Assembly (NCBI GenBank): GCA_019637555.1
Contig: JAHBVK010000051.1
Coordinates: 1 to 42,111 of the forward strand
Source of the DNA: Anaerolineae bacterium
GTDB taxonomy: Bacteria; Chloroflexota; Anaerolineae; Aggregatilineales; UBA2796
Reading direction: 5' to 3'
DNA length: 42,111 bases
Part shown: positions 24,264 through 34,855 of the stretch, in pieces
Position numbering within the stretch: position 1 is the first letter of the stretch
Layout: the number at the start of each line of letters is the position of its first letter
Program-made: the position numbers and the translations under genes
Notes under the pieces: model-generated
What the model was told of the DNA's origin: nothing
Database searches by the model: none
Seen by the model: the letters and a program-made list of their open reading frames with translations, nothing else

Positions 24264-24305
24264 GAGGTGCTACGAGTGCTTCAAGTGCTCTAAGACAAGT
24301 GCTTA
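24264..24305 (+). repeat. Phased AGTGCT run
   Basis: GGTGCT or AGTGCT starts at 24266, 24275, 24284 and 24298, spaced 9, 9 and 14 bases. The same hexamer type is phased at 15374-15429 and, in reverse, at 13215-13243. No function is known to me. Confidence 0.4.
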
Positions 24306-24451
24306 GCGCCAACGTATCGAAAGGGCGACTGATTATTACGATTATTACAGTATACGCTGAATAATTCCAAATGTCGCCCGGTCAACCTCTACATACAGAC
24401 ATCCATTCCTACAAGATCGGAAGCGATCAGGGATGCCGTTCTTACGCCGCA

Positions 24452-25771
24452 CTAAGGGACAAAGCGTGCCAAACCCGCGCCGACACGCAGCGGCTTTTCC
24501 TTGATCGGCAGGGCGGTTTGCACCAATTTCTGGCGGAGCGCTTCACCCTGCAACTTGGGATCGCGGCTGGCGTAAAGCGCAGCGATGCCCGTGACATAGG
24601 GCGCTGCCATGCTAGTGCCGTTCTTGGTGCCGTAGATGCTGTTGCCATCGGGATCGCGCAGCAGACTGGAGTAGACATCGACGCCGTAGCCCACGATATC
24701 AGGCTTCTCGTCCCCTGTATCCTGTGCCACGCCACTGCCGCTGAACGCCGCCGATTTCAGCCTGTAGTCCACCGCGCCGACGGAGAGCACTTCCTCAAAA
24801 TAACCGGGAGCGAGAAGTTTACCCGCTCCTTCATTACCGACGGCGACGACGGGCAAAACATCGAAGTCGTAGAACAAGGTCGCCAGCATAGAGCGCATCG
24901 CCAGTGACAAGCTGCTGAGTTCTTGAGCTTGCTCCAGCGCTGCCGGATTGAAGCCGAGGGACATATTGATGATCGTCGGCGTCTCCAGATTTTTTTCCTC
25001 AGCGAAACGTGAGAGCATCCAATCCAAAGCGATGACAATATGCTGCAAGGTGGTCTGATAGGTGGAACTAACCACGCCCGCCACCATCAGATCGACGGCG
25101 GGAGCAACCCCTGTTTCTTCGCCCGCGATGATGCCGCAGACGTGGGTGCCGTGACCATCAGCGTCGCTGTCGAAGGCACGGCGGCGAACACGATTCTGGC
25201 TGGCAGCTCCCGCAATGCCTGAGGTGGGCTGTAGGAACTCGATGCGCTTATCGCGGAATTGGGCATGATCGGCATCGCAGCCCGTATCCAATACGCCAAC
25301 GCGCACCCCTGATCCCAATACGCCCAGACGATGCGCCTCCACCACGCCGCTAGCGGAGGGCCATTCGGGACGCTCTGCTAGATCGAGATAGGTGGCTTGC
25401 GTCGCGGGCAGCGGTGGAGCGGGCAAAGTTAGCGTGATATTAGGCAGCAGATAGTAATCGTTTGAGAAGCTCTCCTGCGCTATGCGGATCTCTTGCTCGT
25501 CGGTCACGTTGATCACGTAGGCACCGATGTAACCTAGACGATCAAAAGTGGGTTCATCGCCGTTATCGTGTCCGAGCAATTTGAAGGTCAGTTTATTCAG
25601 CAGCGTGCGCCAGGTGAAGCCTTCTTCTTCCAGCTTATCGGTGCGCTGCGTGGTATTTAAGTTGGCGTGCCCGATTAACTTTAGGCGTTTCTCGCGCGTG
25701 GTGGTGATGCTCTGCGTGGCAGGCAGATCAAATAAGCGCGGCTGCTTACGTAACGCGATCAGAGTAGGCAT
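24452..25771 (-). CDS. Cytoplasmic subtilisin-like serine protease (S8)
   Basis: The 439-residue protein has the full catalytic set: Asp162 in VGVLDTGCD, His207 in DGHGTHVCG, oxyanion Asn313 in VVAVGNEG and Ser387 in NGTSMAAPYVTG. The ~130 residues before the catalytic core contain a domain ending NDYYLLPNITLTLPA that may be a propeptide-like fold. No signal peptide is present, so it probably works in the cytosol. ATG 25771 is preferred, with GGAGG 11 bases upstream; a longer frame reaches 25819. The small I9-like gene lies downstream on the same strand. Target proteins are unknown. Confidence 0.9.
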   Translation of the reverse strand: MPTLIALRKQPRLFDLPATQSITTTREKRLKLIGHANLNTTQRTDKLEEEGFTWRTLLNKLTFKLLGHDNGDEPTFDRLGYIGAYVINVTDEQEIRIAQESFSNDYYLLPNITLTLPAPPLPATQATYLDLAERPEWPSASGVVEAHRLGVLGSGVRVGVLDTGCDADHAQFRDKRIEFLQPTSGIAGAASQNRVRRRAFDSDADGHGTHVCGIIAGEETGVAPAVDLMVAGVVSSTYQTTLQHIVIALDWMLSRFAEEKNLETPTIINMSLGFNPAALEQAQELSSLSLAMRSMLATLFYDFDVLPVVAVGNEGAGKLLAPGYFEEVLSVGAVDYRLKSAAFSGSGVAQDTGDEKPDIVGYGVDVYSSLLRDPDGNSIYGTKNGTSMAAPYVTGIAALYASRDPKLQGEALRQKLVQTALPIKEKPLRVGAGLARFVP

Positions 25772-25940
25772 GGATCGTGTTTCCTCCGTATGCCTTGTGT
25801 GCGTGGAGCGTGGTGGCATTATACAGCAGGATGGTTAGCGCTGCTGCCTAAGAAGTGGGAGTAGAGGGTGACAGTATTTGAGGTAATGGTGCTGCTGCTT
25901 CGTTGGCGCTGGCGGCGATCCCTCGACCCAGCCCACGAAC

Positions 25941-25973
25941 AAAACACCCCTTGCTCGATCCGAACAAGGGGTG
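25941..25973 (-). terminator. Intrinsic terminator of clpX
   Basis: A 9-bp stem (CACCCCTTG 25945-25953 with CAAGGGGTG 25965-25973, 11-base loop) is followed on the minus strand by TTTTGTT. It lies 54 bp past the clpX stop. Confidence 0.85.
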
Positions 25974-26026
25974 CGTTTCTTAGTTACTTACGGTTTTAGA
26001 ACATGCGCCGCACTGCTTGTCTAGCC

Positions 26027-27325
<1,299 letters not shown>

Positions 27326-27416
27326 GTTGCTGCCTCTAGTATTTTTCGTCATCGTTTACTGGAGACTAACTCCCATCTCTTCTCATCGGCGCATACGCGC
27401 CTGAACATGTTTGCTG

Positions 27417-27422
27417 ATTATA
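27417..27422 (-). promoter_or_regulatory. Candidate -10 box for clpX
   Basis: TATAAT on the minus strand lies about 90 bp before clpX ATG 27325, in the gap after the CcmE gene. No clear -35 is seen at the right distance. Confidence 0.3.
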
Positions 27423-27471
27423 GTACGTTGTACGGCAACGCGATCTTACGGTTTCGTTGTAGCGTTAACGC

Positions 27472-28032
27472 TTATCCAATACCTTCCGACTGCTGGGGTA
27501 CATCCGCCTGATACTTGGACGGACATTTCAGGTTCAACTCATCGGCGTAGAAAATGCCATCCTCGCCCATGTGTCCGGTGAGGATCGCTTGCGCTTCATC
27601 TTGCAGCAGATCGGGTTTCGGCTGATTCTTCACTACCACCCGAATACGCTTGGCGTCCGGATCAACGACCGCCTCGTGCAGCGCCTTCGCCAGTCCGCCC
27701 TGATCTTGCAGTTCCGCGATGCTATCGCTGACATGGGCAATCGTGAAGCTGATCGTCTGGGTGTTGGGATCAACGTTGATTGTGCTGCCGACTACCGCGC
27801 CGGAGATTTTCACGCTCTTGCCTACCAGATCGGGACGACTGAGCACCTCATTTACGGTGATAAAGAATCTGCCGCTGCCGAGCGTGCCACTGAGGATCAT
27901 GAAGGCAATCGCGCCGAACAACACCACGCTGATGATGGCGAACTTCCAGCGATTGCTACTCTTCTTAGCAACTGCGGAAGTGGGGGACGCTGCAGATTTT
28001 TCCCAACTGGCTGGTGGAGTGGAAGTGGTCAT
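27472..28032 (-). CDS. ccmE: Cytochrome c maturation protein CcmE, cysteine-type variant
   Basis: One membrane span (FAIISVVLFGAIAFMILSGT, ~31-50) is followed by an OB-fold-like domain with the CcmE start ITVNEVLSRPDLVGKSVKISGAV and the end AILTGHMGEDGIFYADELNLKCPSKY. CcmE carries haem covalently on a histidine in H-x-x-x-Y before passing it to apocytochrome c. Here the motif is C170-P-S-K-Y174, the C-x-x-x-Y form described for archaea and some sulfate reducers. No ccmF, ccmA, ccmB or ccmC is nearby, so the rest of the pathway must lie elsewhere. The first 25 residues form a Ser/Thr/Pro-rich cytosolic tail. Confidence 0.82.
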   Translation of the reverse strand: MTTSTPPASWEKSAASPTSAVAKKSSNRWKFAIISVVLFGAIAFMILSGTLGSGRFFITVNEVLSRPDLVGKSVKISGAVVGSTINVDPNTQTISFTIAHVSDSIAELQDQGGLAKALHEAVVDPDAKRIRVVVKNQPKPDLLQDEAQAILTGHMGEDGIFYADELNLKCPSKYQADVPQQSEGIG

Positions 28033-28152
28033 TGGATGTACACCTAAAGACTACCTGTACACATTTTCACAAAAGTCATTGTACTAGATTTTAGTGGCAT
28101 TGAATATTCTCTAATTAGAATATTGCCTGATTCTTTCACACCTCAAACACGC

Positions 28153-28194
28153 TTCTCCCCTCTCCGTTGACGAAGAGGGGCAAGGGGTGAGGTC
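28153..28194 (-). repeat. CCCCTCTCC palindromic dispersed repeat
   Basis: Minus-strand reading gives CCTCACCCC then a 10-bp stem with one mismatch (28157-28166 with 28171-28180). It follows the stop of the small membrane protein gene at 28197 by a few bases and may end its transcript. Same family as 7883-7934 and 20638-20682. Confidence 0.65.
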
Positions 28195-28196
28195 AC

Positions 28197-28457
28197 TTAC
28201 TGATCTTCGTCGTCTTCATCATCAGGATTGCTGCCCGCCGGACGCGAGGGATTGAACGACAGATAAGACGCGCCGACAAAAATGATCGCCAGCACGCCGA
28301 GGATCAGCAGCAGTTGAGCGATCCCTTCCGGCTGTGCGGGTGCTGCAGGCGCTGTCTCGCCACCTTGCGCGAAGGCGGATGATACCGTGCCGAGATTGAC
28401 GATCAGGAGGGCGAGGACTGTTAGTAAAACCAAATTGCGTTTGTGGATCATAGTCAT
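28197..28457 (-). CDS. Small membrane protein with acidic tail
   Basis: The 86-residue protein has a signal peptide (NLVLLTVLALLIVNLGTV, cleavage near AFA-Q), a short Ala/Pro segment, one membrane span (IAQLLLILGVLAIIFVGASYLSF) and a cytosolic tail ending in DDEDDED. The topology suggests a small type I membrane protein. I recognise no family. Two ATGs (28457, 28451) are possible; neither has a strong ribosome site. It is upstream of ccmE on the same strand with a 164-bp gap containing a palindromic repeat, so co-transcription is uncertain. Confidence 0.65.
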   Translation of the reverse strand: MTMIHKRNLVLLTVLALLIVNLGTVSSAFAQGGETAPAAPAQPEGIAQLLLILGVLAIIFVGASYLSFNPSRPAGSNPDDEDDEDQ

Positions 28458-28572
28458 GTCTCAGATAGTCTAATCAAATCAAATTGCTGGCTGAAGAACT
28501 GCTCATTGTGGCTCAAATGAGGGGAATCAGCAATAACTGATCTCCTTAATCATCGGACTGTGCCACACCTGT

Positions 28573-28578
28573 TATAAT
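28573..28578 (+). promoter_or_regulatory. -10 box placing transcription start at the ATG of the STAND gene
   Basis: TATAAT ends 7 bases before ATG 28586, so transcription should begin on or next to the start codon. No Shine-Dalgarno sequence is present upstream, which fits a leaderless mRNA. The -35 region is not recognisable. Confidence 0.5.
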
Positions 28579-28585
28579 CGAGCGC

Positions 28586-31500
28586 ATGATACGCTTGAAC
28601 CAAACACCAACCGACGAGCGATTCACGACTGAATTTCTAGCGCACTCGCTGGCGCTGCTAGGGTATTCCACCGAGCAAGACGCCGAGATGTACGAGCGTG
28701 CGGCATTGCGCTTCACGCGCCCCGAGCCGCCGCGCGATCCCGATTTGCCGCTGCTGCCGGATCGACGCTATCCGCGTTACGACCCGACGCAGATCGAACA
28801 GGCGCTTCAGGCACTGCAACCGCCACCGCTGCCCAAACGAGAATTCGTCGGGCGCAAAGCGGAAATAGAGCAAGTGTCGCTGGCGCTGGTGGCTGGTCGC
28901 CCTGCCGTGATCACGGGATCACGCGGGATCGGTAAATCGGCGCTGCTGTTACAGATCGCCCACGACCAGCGCCTGCGCAAGCAATTCCGCCGCATCTGGT
29001 GGCTGGACTCGCTAGAGGAAGCCGTCACGCTGTTGGGCGTGGCACTCGACTCACCAAGCATTTTGATCGCGGAACCTGCCGATCAGCCGTCGTTGATCCG
29101 CGAACAATTGACCGCGCTCGGTGTGCTGCTGCTGATCGACGACGCTAGCGATCTAGAGACTGCCCTCGCTTTCGCGCCCAGTACCGCGGTGGTCGTTGAT
29201 GAGGCATCCGTGCCGGAAACACTGCCGAACGGGGCATCAATGCTGCGCTTACGCGGACTCTCCCCCGAAGCGGGCGCGAATTGGCTGGCGACGCTGACCA
29301 ACCGCTCCGCCGCCGAGGTCACACCACTCGCCGCTTTGATCGAGCAGCATCCGCGCGGGCTACGCCTGGTCGCCTCACTGCTCAACGATGATGGCTTGAG
29401 CATCGGGCAGGCGCAGGAAATCCTGTCCTCGTCGGATCAGGATCACCTGCTGGGTTTGTATCGTGCCTCCTTCGATGCCCTGCCGGAACAATATCAGGGC
29501 GTGCTGACCTTTTTCGCCGCCGCGCCGGAACAGTGGATCGACAGCGCACAGGTGCTGGCACATTTCGACAATCCGCTGACTGGCTGGCGGGCGTTGCGGA
29601 TGCTGGAACGTCACGGCTTCATCGAACGCAGTGTCGAGGACGGGCGCGATCAAGTGCGGGCGACGGGCGAATGGTTGTCGTTGGTGACGCCCGCCGATGC
29701 ACTGTTCACACCTGTCCCCACTTCTCGCCAGCACATCACGCTGAGCGTCGATGAAGATGAGTCGGCGCAGCAGGGACGCGCAGCATACGTCAGCGCTTTA
29801 GGATTTTTAGAGAATGGGCAGGATACCGACGCCGAGCGCGCCTTGCAGCAGTCGCTCAAAATACGACAGGACAGTCAGCAACGTTATGCCACCGCGCAAA
29901 CCTTGACCGCACTGGCGCGATTGGCGTATCTGCGCGGTGACGATTCTGGTGCCATCAAGCGGCTGGAATCAGCGGCGGAACTGCTGCACGAACTGCGCGA
30001 CGAGCAAGGACTGACTATTTTGCGGGTGGCACTCAGCCGCGCTTATCGCCGTGCTGGTCGCTTGGATGCCGCGCTGCATGTGCTAGACGAGGCATCGCCC
30101 GCGCAGGAATGGGCTGCCGTTTACCGCGCACGCGGCGACTATGATGAGCAGATCGCTGCTTGCCGCCGCTGGCTGACCACGGCGAATCAAAGCGAGTCGG
30201 AAGAACTGGCGGCGCGTTACGGGCTGGCGGAGGCGCTCAGTCTGGCGGGGCGCTATTCGGAAGCGCTGCAAGTGGTTGGTGATCACCGCGCCTTCGCCAT
30301 GCAGTACATGCGCGGCATGATCCTGCACTTGCAGGGCGATCACCGTGCTGCCCTCTCTGCCTACGAGCAGTTGTACGGCGACGCGCCACCGGAGAGCCGC
30401 GCCGCGCTCGCCCGCACGATGGCACGGGCAAAGGCGCAGTTGCTGGTGGCTGATGATGCCAGTGCCCGTGAGGATGTGCTGCGCGAAGCGGCGATGCTGG
30501 TTGGTGCGGAAGGCATCTGGTACGAGAGCAAACTACCCCGTCCGATCTTTGCCCGCCAACGCCTGAGTCACGCTCTGTATGCACACTTCTGCCTGATGCT
30601 TAACCGCGCCGAAGAAGCAGAGACGGCGGCACGCACCGCCCTCGATCTCCCCGGCGAACGCCCCGACGCCGAAGCCGCCGCGATCAGTTTCCGTGTCTTG
30701 GGGCGCGTTTACGCCGGACAGCGGCAGTGGGAAGCGGCGGAACGCGCCTTCGAGGAGGAAATGAACGCGCTCGGTACGCTGACCGCCGCCAAGCAAATCG
30801 AGGCGGCAGAGATGGCGGTCACGCTGCATGCGCTGGCGGAAGCGTTATACGGACGCGGCGAACGGGACCGCAGCGCGGCGAATTACCGTCGGGCGCTCGG
30901 GTATCGTCCTAGTTCGGAAGCGAAGGCATTAGCAATCACACAGTTGGCACTGCGCAATGTGTTGTTGGAACAGGGGCGTTATCCCGAAGCGCTGGAAGTC
31001 GGACAGCAGTCAGTCGATGCCTTGATGCGGCGTCCCAATGCCGATTTGCATCTGCTCGGCTATGCGCTGACGACGCACGCGCAGGCACAGCACCAGTATG
31101 GACGCGGCGGACGCGGATCGCAGGTGTTCGATCTGTGGTTGAAGCAGTTGGCGGCACGCTTGCCGGAAGCGACGACGTACTCACATAACGGAGTTCGAGT
31201 GTTGGCGGCGGGACTGGCACTGCGCAGCGATCCCGCGCTCGATGAGCCGATCCCGCTGGTCGATCTGGCGGAAGAAGCCCTGACCACCGCTGAGGAAGAA
31301 GCACCGGGGACGTGGGTGGCGTGTGCCTCCCGCCGTGATCTCGGTTTGCTCTACCTCAAGCTGGAGCGCTGGCAGGATGCCATTGATGTGCTGACGCCGA
31401 TCTTGCGTATCTCACCGACGGAAGCGCCCTACATTTCTCTCGCCGCCAATCTAGGTGTGGCGCGGGCGTTCGTCAAGCTCAACCGACCACAGCAAGCCGC

Positions 31501-33277
31501 CGCCCACTTTGAATCTGCCGCACCACTGGAACCCGAACTGACCACGCGCGGGGCGATCCTGCGCGAAGCCGCCGCCGCTTACCGTGATTCCGGCGATGAC
31601 GCCCACGCCATTGAGTTCGAGACGAAGGCACTGGAACCTCTGCGCGAACATCTCAATCAGTATGTCGAGTCGGTGGTCGCGCTGGCGTATTCGCGCCTGC
31701 GGCTGCGCCAATTCGTGGAGGCGATTGATACCTTCGAGGAGGCACGGCGTTTGGTCGAGAATCAGCGCACGCCAGATAACGCTTTGCTCGGTGCAGTGCT
31801 GGTCGATATGGCATCCGCGCACGCCTCGTTAGGTCAGCACCGCAAAGCGGCGCAGATATACAAGGAATCGCTGACGCATCAGGACATGCGTGCCGACGGC
31901 ACCCGTTACGCCGAGACGCTGATCGCTATGGCGCGGAGTTATGCGGCGGCGGAACAGTACGGTGAGGCGCTCTCGGCATATTACGATGCGCTGCAATTTG
32001 ATGTTTTCAGCAAAGAGAAACGCCGCGCTCTGCTGATCGAACAGGCGGAAACGTTCGCCAACAATCGGCAGCCGCAAGCGGCGATTCAGGCGTTCACTGC
32101 CGCCCTCGCCATCGAAGAAGTGCCTGCCGTAGAACAGGCGACGATCAAGCGCGGTCTGGGGCAGGCGTATTCCGCGATGGGCGATCACGAGACCGCACGG
32201 ACGCACTTCGCGCAGGTTTTGGAAGCGGTGCAGGATGAGCAAACTGGCTTGACGTGGGTGGCGGTAGCGGATGGCTTCCGCGCACAGGGGCAGCACCAAG
32301 AAGCGATTGAGGCTTATCAGAAGGCACTTGCCACGCTCAATCGGGGCAGTGAACCGGTGATCATGGCGGCGGCGGAGCGCTCGCTCGGTGAGCTGTACTT
32401 TGAATTGAACCAAGCCACCGACGCCATCCGCCACTTGGAGACGGCGTTGGAGATCGAGCGCGCGCTGCCGCAGCAGAACGGCGGACGCATCGTGGTCACC
32501 TTACGGACGCTGGCATCTGCTAATGAACGGCGCGGCGAACTCGATAAAGCGACACTGCGGCATCACGAGGCGCTAGTTTATCAGGATGTGCGCCACGCCG
32601 CTGATGATTACATAGAAACGCTGCGTACTTTAGGTCGCCTCTATACCCAGATGTCGCGCTACGGCGAAGCGATCAAGGCGTTCGATGAGGCGATCAACAC
32701 CACGCTCAAACAGCCCTCGCCGGATAAGGCAAAGCTGGAATCGATGCGGCGCGGATTAGCGGATGCAACCTATGGCAGTGGCAAGCTGGAGACCGCCGCC
32801 GACTTGTATCGCCAACTCGCCAAAGCGCCACAGGCAACGCCGGATCGAGACGCCGCGCGGGAGTCACTCCGTAAGGTTGAGGCGGAAATCAACCGCCACC
32901 TGCAAACGCTGGAAGTCACCGAACAATCGTGGTTACTGCTGCGCAAGAATGGACGTCCCGATGTGGCGGAACTCAGCTTCATCCGCGCCATGCAAGCACG
33001 CACCGCCGCCGCACTCGGACGCGACGAGGAGAGCAAACGCTATCTCTCGATGCTCACCCAATTACTCAAAGATCGCCGTGCCGAACTGAAAGACAGCGAT
33101 TCACGTCCGGCGATTCAGGCACTAACGGCATGGTTGCAAGGGCAGGAAGCAGAGGAGAAGGGCGAAGGTACGCTGGCGCAGCGGCGAGATCATTACCGCC
33201 GCGCCCAAGAGATTCTGAGCAACGACCCCAAAGCGAATGCTGGTCTGGTGTGGATGGTGGGGCAGAAGGTGAAGTGA
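28586..33277 (+). CDS. STAND-type (NB-ARC-like) ATPase with long TPR array
   Basis: The 1563-residue cytosolic protein has a ~85-residue N-terminal region with no known effector fold, then an NTPase domain opening with REFVGRKAEIEQ, Walker A GSRGIGKSA (111-119) and Walker B LLLIDDAS (181-188). A winged-helix-like part follows (FDALPEQYQGVLTFFAA, LERHGFIERS, to ~370). From ~395 to ~1500 it is a continuous TPR superhelix (for example QTDAERALQQSLKI, YPEALEVGQQSVDAL, HRKAAQIYKESLTHQD). STAND proteins are ligand-triggered oligomerising switches in signalling, transcription or antiphage defence. Here no DNA-binding or nuclease domain is seen, so the output is unknown. It is a lone, GC-rich gene. 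Confidence 0.85.
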   Translation: MIRLNQTPTDERFTTEFLAHSLALLGYSTEQDAEMYERAALRFTRPEPPRDPDLPLLPDRRYPRYDPTQIEQALQALQPPPLPKREFVGRKAEIEQVSLALVAGRPAVITGSRGIGKSALLLQIAHDQRLRKQFRRIWWLDSLEEAVTLLGVALDSPSILIAEPADQPSLIREQLTALGVLLLIDDASDLETALAFAPSTAVVVDEASVPETLPNGASMLRLRGLSPEAGANWLATLTNRSAAEVTPLAALIEQHPRGLRLVASLLNDDGLSIGQAQEILSSSDQDHLLGLYRASFDALPEQYQGVLTFFAAAPEQWIDSAQVLAHFDNPLTGWRALRMLERHGFIERSVEDGRDQVRATGEWLSLVTPADALFTPVPTSRQHITLSVDEDESAQQGRAAYVSALGFLENGQDTDAERALQQSLKIRQDSQQRYATAQTLTALARLAYLRGDDSGAIKRLESAAELLHELRDEQGLTILRVALSRAYRRAGRLDAALHVLDEASPAQEWAAVYRARGDYDEQIAACRRWLTTANQSESEELAARYGLAEALSLAGRYSEALQVVGDHRAFAMQYMRGMILHLQGDHRAALSAYEQLYGDAPPESRAALARTMARAKAQLLVADDASAREDVLREAAMLVGAEGIWYESKLPRPIFARQRLSHALYAHFCLMLNRAEEAETAARTALDLPGERPDAEAAAISFRVLGRVYAGQRQWEAAERAFEEEMNALGTLTAAKQIEAAEMAVTLHALAEALYGRGERDRSAANYRRALGYRPSSEAKALAITQLALRNVLLEQGRYPEALEVGQQSVDALMRRPNADLHLLGYALTTHAQAQHQYGRGGRGSQVFDLWLKQLAARLPEATTYSHNGVRVLAAGLALRSDPALDEPIPLVDLAEEALTTAEEEAPGTWVACASRRDLGLLYLKLERWQDAIDVLTPILRISPTEAPYISLAANLGVARAFVKLNRPQQAAAHFESAAPLEPELTTRGAILREAAAAYRDSGDDAHAIEFETKALEPLREHLNQYVESVVALAYSRLRLRQFVEAIDTFEEARRLVENQRTPDNALLGAVLVDMASAHASLGQHRKAAQIYKESLTHQDMRADGTRYAETLIAMARSYAAAEQYGEALSAYYDALQFDVFSKEKRRALLIEQAETFANNRQPQAAIQAFTAALAIEEVPAVEQATIKRGLGQAYSAMGDHETARTHFAQVLEAVQDEQTGLTWVAVADGFRAQGQHQEAIEAYQKALATLNRGSEPVIMAAAERSLGELYFELNQATDAIRHLETALEIERALPQQNGGRIVVTLRTLASANERRGELDKATLRHHEALVYQDVRHAADDYIETLRTLGRLYTQMSRYGEAIKAFDEAINTTLKQPSPDKAKLESMRRGLADATYGSGKLETAADLYRQLAKAPQATPDRDAARESLRKVEAEINRHLQTLEVTEQSWLLLRKNGRPDVAELSFIRAMQARTAAALGRDEESKRYLSMLTQLLKDRRAELKDSDSRPAIQALTAWLQGQEAEEKGEGTLAQRRDHYRRAQEILSNDPKANAGLVWMVGQKVK

Positions 33278-33293
33278 GGTCCGGACAGGCGGG

Positions 33294-34625
33294 TTAGAAG
33301 ACGCCGCCAACGTTCGCCAACTCGCGGTCCACAGTGCCGTGACCGTTATTAGTGCTGAGGCGCTCGGCGCTGCCATTCAAATTGCTGGTCAGCAGGTCAG
33401 TCAGTGAGAACAAGAAATTCGCGTCGCTGCGGATTTCATCCAGCGTCACCTTCGTGGCATCGTGGCTCGTTCCCTGCGTATCCAGCGTGCTGGCATGTTC
33501 CTTGATGGTGGTGCTCATTAGTTTGAGTTCACGCACAATCTCATGGACACCCTGCTTCTGCTTTTGCGTCTGCGCATTCACTGAAGCGTACAGGCGGGCA
33601 TTCCACAGCGCGTTAGCGGCGTGTTCGGCAAGACGGGTGAAGAACGCCACACAATCGCCATCGCAGCGGCGCAGGTCAACATCTTCCAGCACCATCACTG
33701 CCAGCGTCATGCCTTCGTGCTGGATCGGGATGATCACCCATGTGTTGGCGTTTTCCAGCAAACCGGGGCGATGTTCCGCCTCTTGAATGCGCTCATCGCG
33801 GCTGGTCAGCCAGCGCGGCTGCTGTAGATCGCAGCTTTCCAAACCAAGCTGATGCAGCGTTAGCGGAAGCCCCTGCAAAAAGGAAGCATCGACACGCTCG
33901 CCTTGCAGTGCATTCAATACGAGCCGTCGACCTTCCTGCACTTGCGCCACAAAACCAGCGGGCATATTAGCGTGCGCCAGCGAACGTTGCAGCATGATTT
34001 CAGCGATCCGTTCAATGCGCAGCGTGGAGTTGACATCGCGGGCGGCGCGGTGCAGTTCAAGCAGTTCGTCACGGGCGGCGATGGCACTGTTCAGCAGCGA
34101 TTTCTGCTCTAGCAAGGCGTTGATTCGCGTCCGCAGCAGCGCGGTTTTGAAGGGCTTGAGCAAATAATCTGCTGCGCCCAATTCAACGCAGCGGATGATC
34201 TCGTCCATCTCCTCATCCGCGCCGATCATGGTGACAGGAATATCGCACAACGTGTCCGATGCCTTCATCAAGCGCAGCACATCCGCGCCCGTCAGCCCCG
34301 GCATATCGACATCCAGCAGTACCAGATCAAATCGATGCTCGTTCAGTAATTCCAGCGCCCGCGCTCCGGAATCAGATGTAACCACTAGATAGCCCAAACT
34401 GATCAGGTGGCGCGATAGCAGATCGCAGTTCAGTTGGTTGTCATCTACGACCAGTACGTTTGCCATCCCAGTAACGGCAGCGTTCTTGGCGGCACTATCA
34501 CTACCTTGTTCAGCTTTCTTCGACATACTTACGATCTTGCCCCACGACTCCTGCTCGCCCATCGGCGTTGGGATTACTGTAGAAACTCGGGTCATCTGCT
34601 CTCTCATTAGCAACGGTGCCATCAA
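33294..34625 (-). CDS. Response regulator receiver protein with GAF-like domain
   Basis: A receiver domain (VLVVDDNQ with D61-D62, phosphoacceptor D105 in LLDVDMPG, K157 in LLKPF) is followed by a helix and a GAF-like domain (~190-345: ARDVNSTLRIERIAEIMLQ, WVIIPIQHEGMTLAVMVLE) and a helical C-terminus that lacks kinase, GGDEF or DNA-binding motifs (VREIVRELK-like start, HASTLDT, FSLTDLLTSN). It resembles the dimerisation region of a kinase without the H-box. The start is uncertain: ATG 34625, 34607 or 34526 are in frame without a clear ribosome site. It is convergent with the STAND gene, 16 bp apart. Confidence 0.82.
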   Translation of the reverse strand: MMAPLLMREQMTRVSTVIPTPMGEQESWGKIVSMSKKAEQGSDSAAKNAAVTGMANVLVVDDNQLNCDLLSRHLISLGYLVVTSDSGARALELLNEHRFDLVLLDVDMPGLTGADVLRLMKASDTLCDIPVTMIGADEEMDEIIRCVELGAADYLLKPFKTALLRTRINALLEQKSLLNSAIAARDELLELHRAARDVNSTLRIERIAEIMLQRSLAHANMPAGFVAQVQEGRRLVLNALQGERVDASFLQGLPLTLHQLGLESCDLQQPRWLTSRDERIQEAEHRPGLLENANTWVIIPIQHEGMTLAVMVLEDVDLRRCDGDCVAFFTRLAEHAANALWNARLYASVNAQTQKQKQGVHEIVRELKLMSTTIKEHASTLDTQGTSHDATKVTLDEIRSDANFLFSLTDLLTSNLNGSAERLSTNNGHGTVDRELANVGGVF

Positions 34626-34855
34626 TTCTTGTACTTACCGCTCACACATGACTATTACGACCTGAGTGCCATTTTATTCGCCTCCCTTCCAACTTATATC
34701 GGGCGGTAGGTGGATTTTTAAGGAAGGCAGTGGTAATTCGATGGGACTAAGCCGTGAGACTACGCCATCTGGCTAATAAACTTGGTAGTATTTGTACGTA
34801 GACAAGCAGGATTATCGGGTTAGTGTGACTGAAAAAGCGCGGAGTGATCACAGCG

